In this document: positions 5,720 through 5,887 of the stretch, one piece after another
Layout: every line of letters starts with the position of its first letter
Position numbering within the stretch: the first letter of the stretch is position 1
Source of the DNA: DATLAN01 sp035527455
Lineage (GTDB): Bacteria; Planctomycetota; Planctomycetia; Pirellulales; Thermoguttaceae
DNA length: 5,887 nt
Assembly: GCA_035527455.1 (NCBI GenBank)
Contig: DATLAN010000172.1
Coordinates: 1-5,887, forward strand
Direction: 5' to 3'
The notes under the pieces: model-generated
The model's database searches: none
Seen by the model: only the letters and a program-made list of their open reading frames with translations
Told to the model about the DNA's origin: nothing
Translations under genes and position numbers: made by a program

Positions 5720-5887
5720 ATGAGCCAAACTCTCAATCGACGGAAGCTTGTCGGTGCCATGGCGGCGGTCATCGTGCTCGGCTGCGCGGCGACGACTCGC
5801 GCGGCGGCCGACAAGAAAAGCCCGCCCAACATCATTCTCTTCTATACTGACGACCAGGGATGGACGGACACCTCCGTGCCGATGATC
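5720..5887 (+). CDS. Sulfatase (arylsulfatase-type), N-terminal part only
   Basis: The frame starts at 5720 and is still open after 56 codons at the window edge. Residues 1-30 are an export signal: N-terminal NRRKL, a hydrophobic stretch (VGAMAAVIVLGC) and an RAAA cleavage region. VLGC could also be a loose lipobox, and RR followed by K-L hints at Tat export without a full motif. Residues 35-53 (PPNIILFYTDDQGWTDTSV) are the classic start of a type I sulfatase, where the paired Asp44 and Asp45 bind the active-site calcium. The formylglycine motif CxPSR lies beyond the window, so activity and substrate cannot be judged. Family members remove sulfate from polysaccharides or small esters and are very numerous in planctomycetes. 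The ribosome binding site is weak (GGAAG 5 bases upstream). It diverges from the SecD-like gene. Confidence 0.9.
   Translation, partial: MSQTLNRRKLVGAMAAVIVLGCAATTRAAADKKSPPNIILFYTDDQGWTDTSVPMI

Overview
The window looks like chromosomal DNA of a planctomycete, probably a Pirellulales-type bacterium. This is an inference from three things: the mix of secreted sulfatase, sialate O-acetylesterase and SGNH-hydrolase genes; an exported protein whose C-terminal part closely resembles the planctomycete form of the SecD periplasmic domain; and intergenic repeats (GGGTGGGTCGAGCGCAGCGAG-type and ATGGGGACAGTCACC-type hairpins) that I recall as common in such genomes. No search could be run.

Layout: three complete genes lie on the minus strand, each with its own leader. 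From right to left they are an exported SecD-P1-like protein (5472 to 3442), a sialate O-acetylesterase-like protein (2918 to 1122) and an SGNH/GDSL hydrolase (847 to 74). A fourth gene, a sulfatase, starts on the plus strand at 5720 and runs off the right edge; only its signal peptide and the first metal-binding motif are present. Other long open frames antisense to these genes are high-GC shadows and are not annotated.

Intergenic DNA is unusually structured. Bases 848-1121 hold the SGNH leader and promoter, an 18-bp tandem duplication, and a perfect 31-bp inverted repeat that begins 7 bases after the esterase stop codon. Bases 2919-3441 hold the esterase leader, two direct copies of a 17-bp-stem hairpin, a 72-bp element between them, and a degenerate tandem array apparently grown out of one hairpin end. 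Bases 5473-5719 are the divergent region between the SecD-like gene and the sulfatase and contain the second copy of the 72-bp element (71 of 72 identical).

The most notable point is that each 72-bp copy contains a strong-looking sigma70-type promoter on the minus strand (TTGACC, 18-bp spacer, TAGAAT). One copy faces the SecD-like gene and the other faces the esterase. The SGNH gene has a looser version with the same 18-bp spacing (TTGCCA, TAGGAT).

Together, the SGNH esterase, the sialate-esterase-like enzyme and the sulfatase suggest removal of acyl and sulfate groups from polysaccharides outside the cytoplasm. The SecD-like protein has no obvious link to that task. I see no CRISPR array, tRNA, rRNA or intact transposase.
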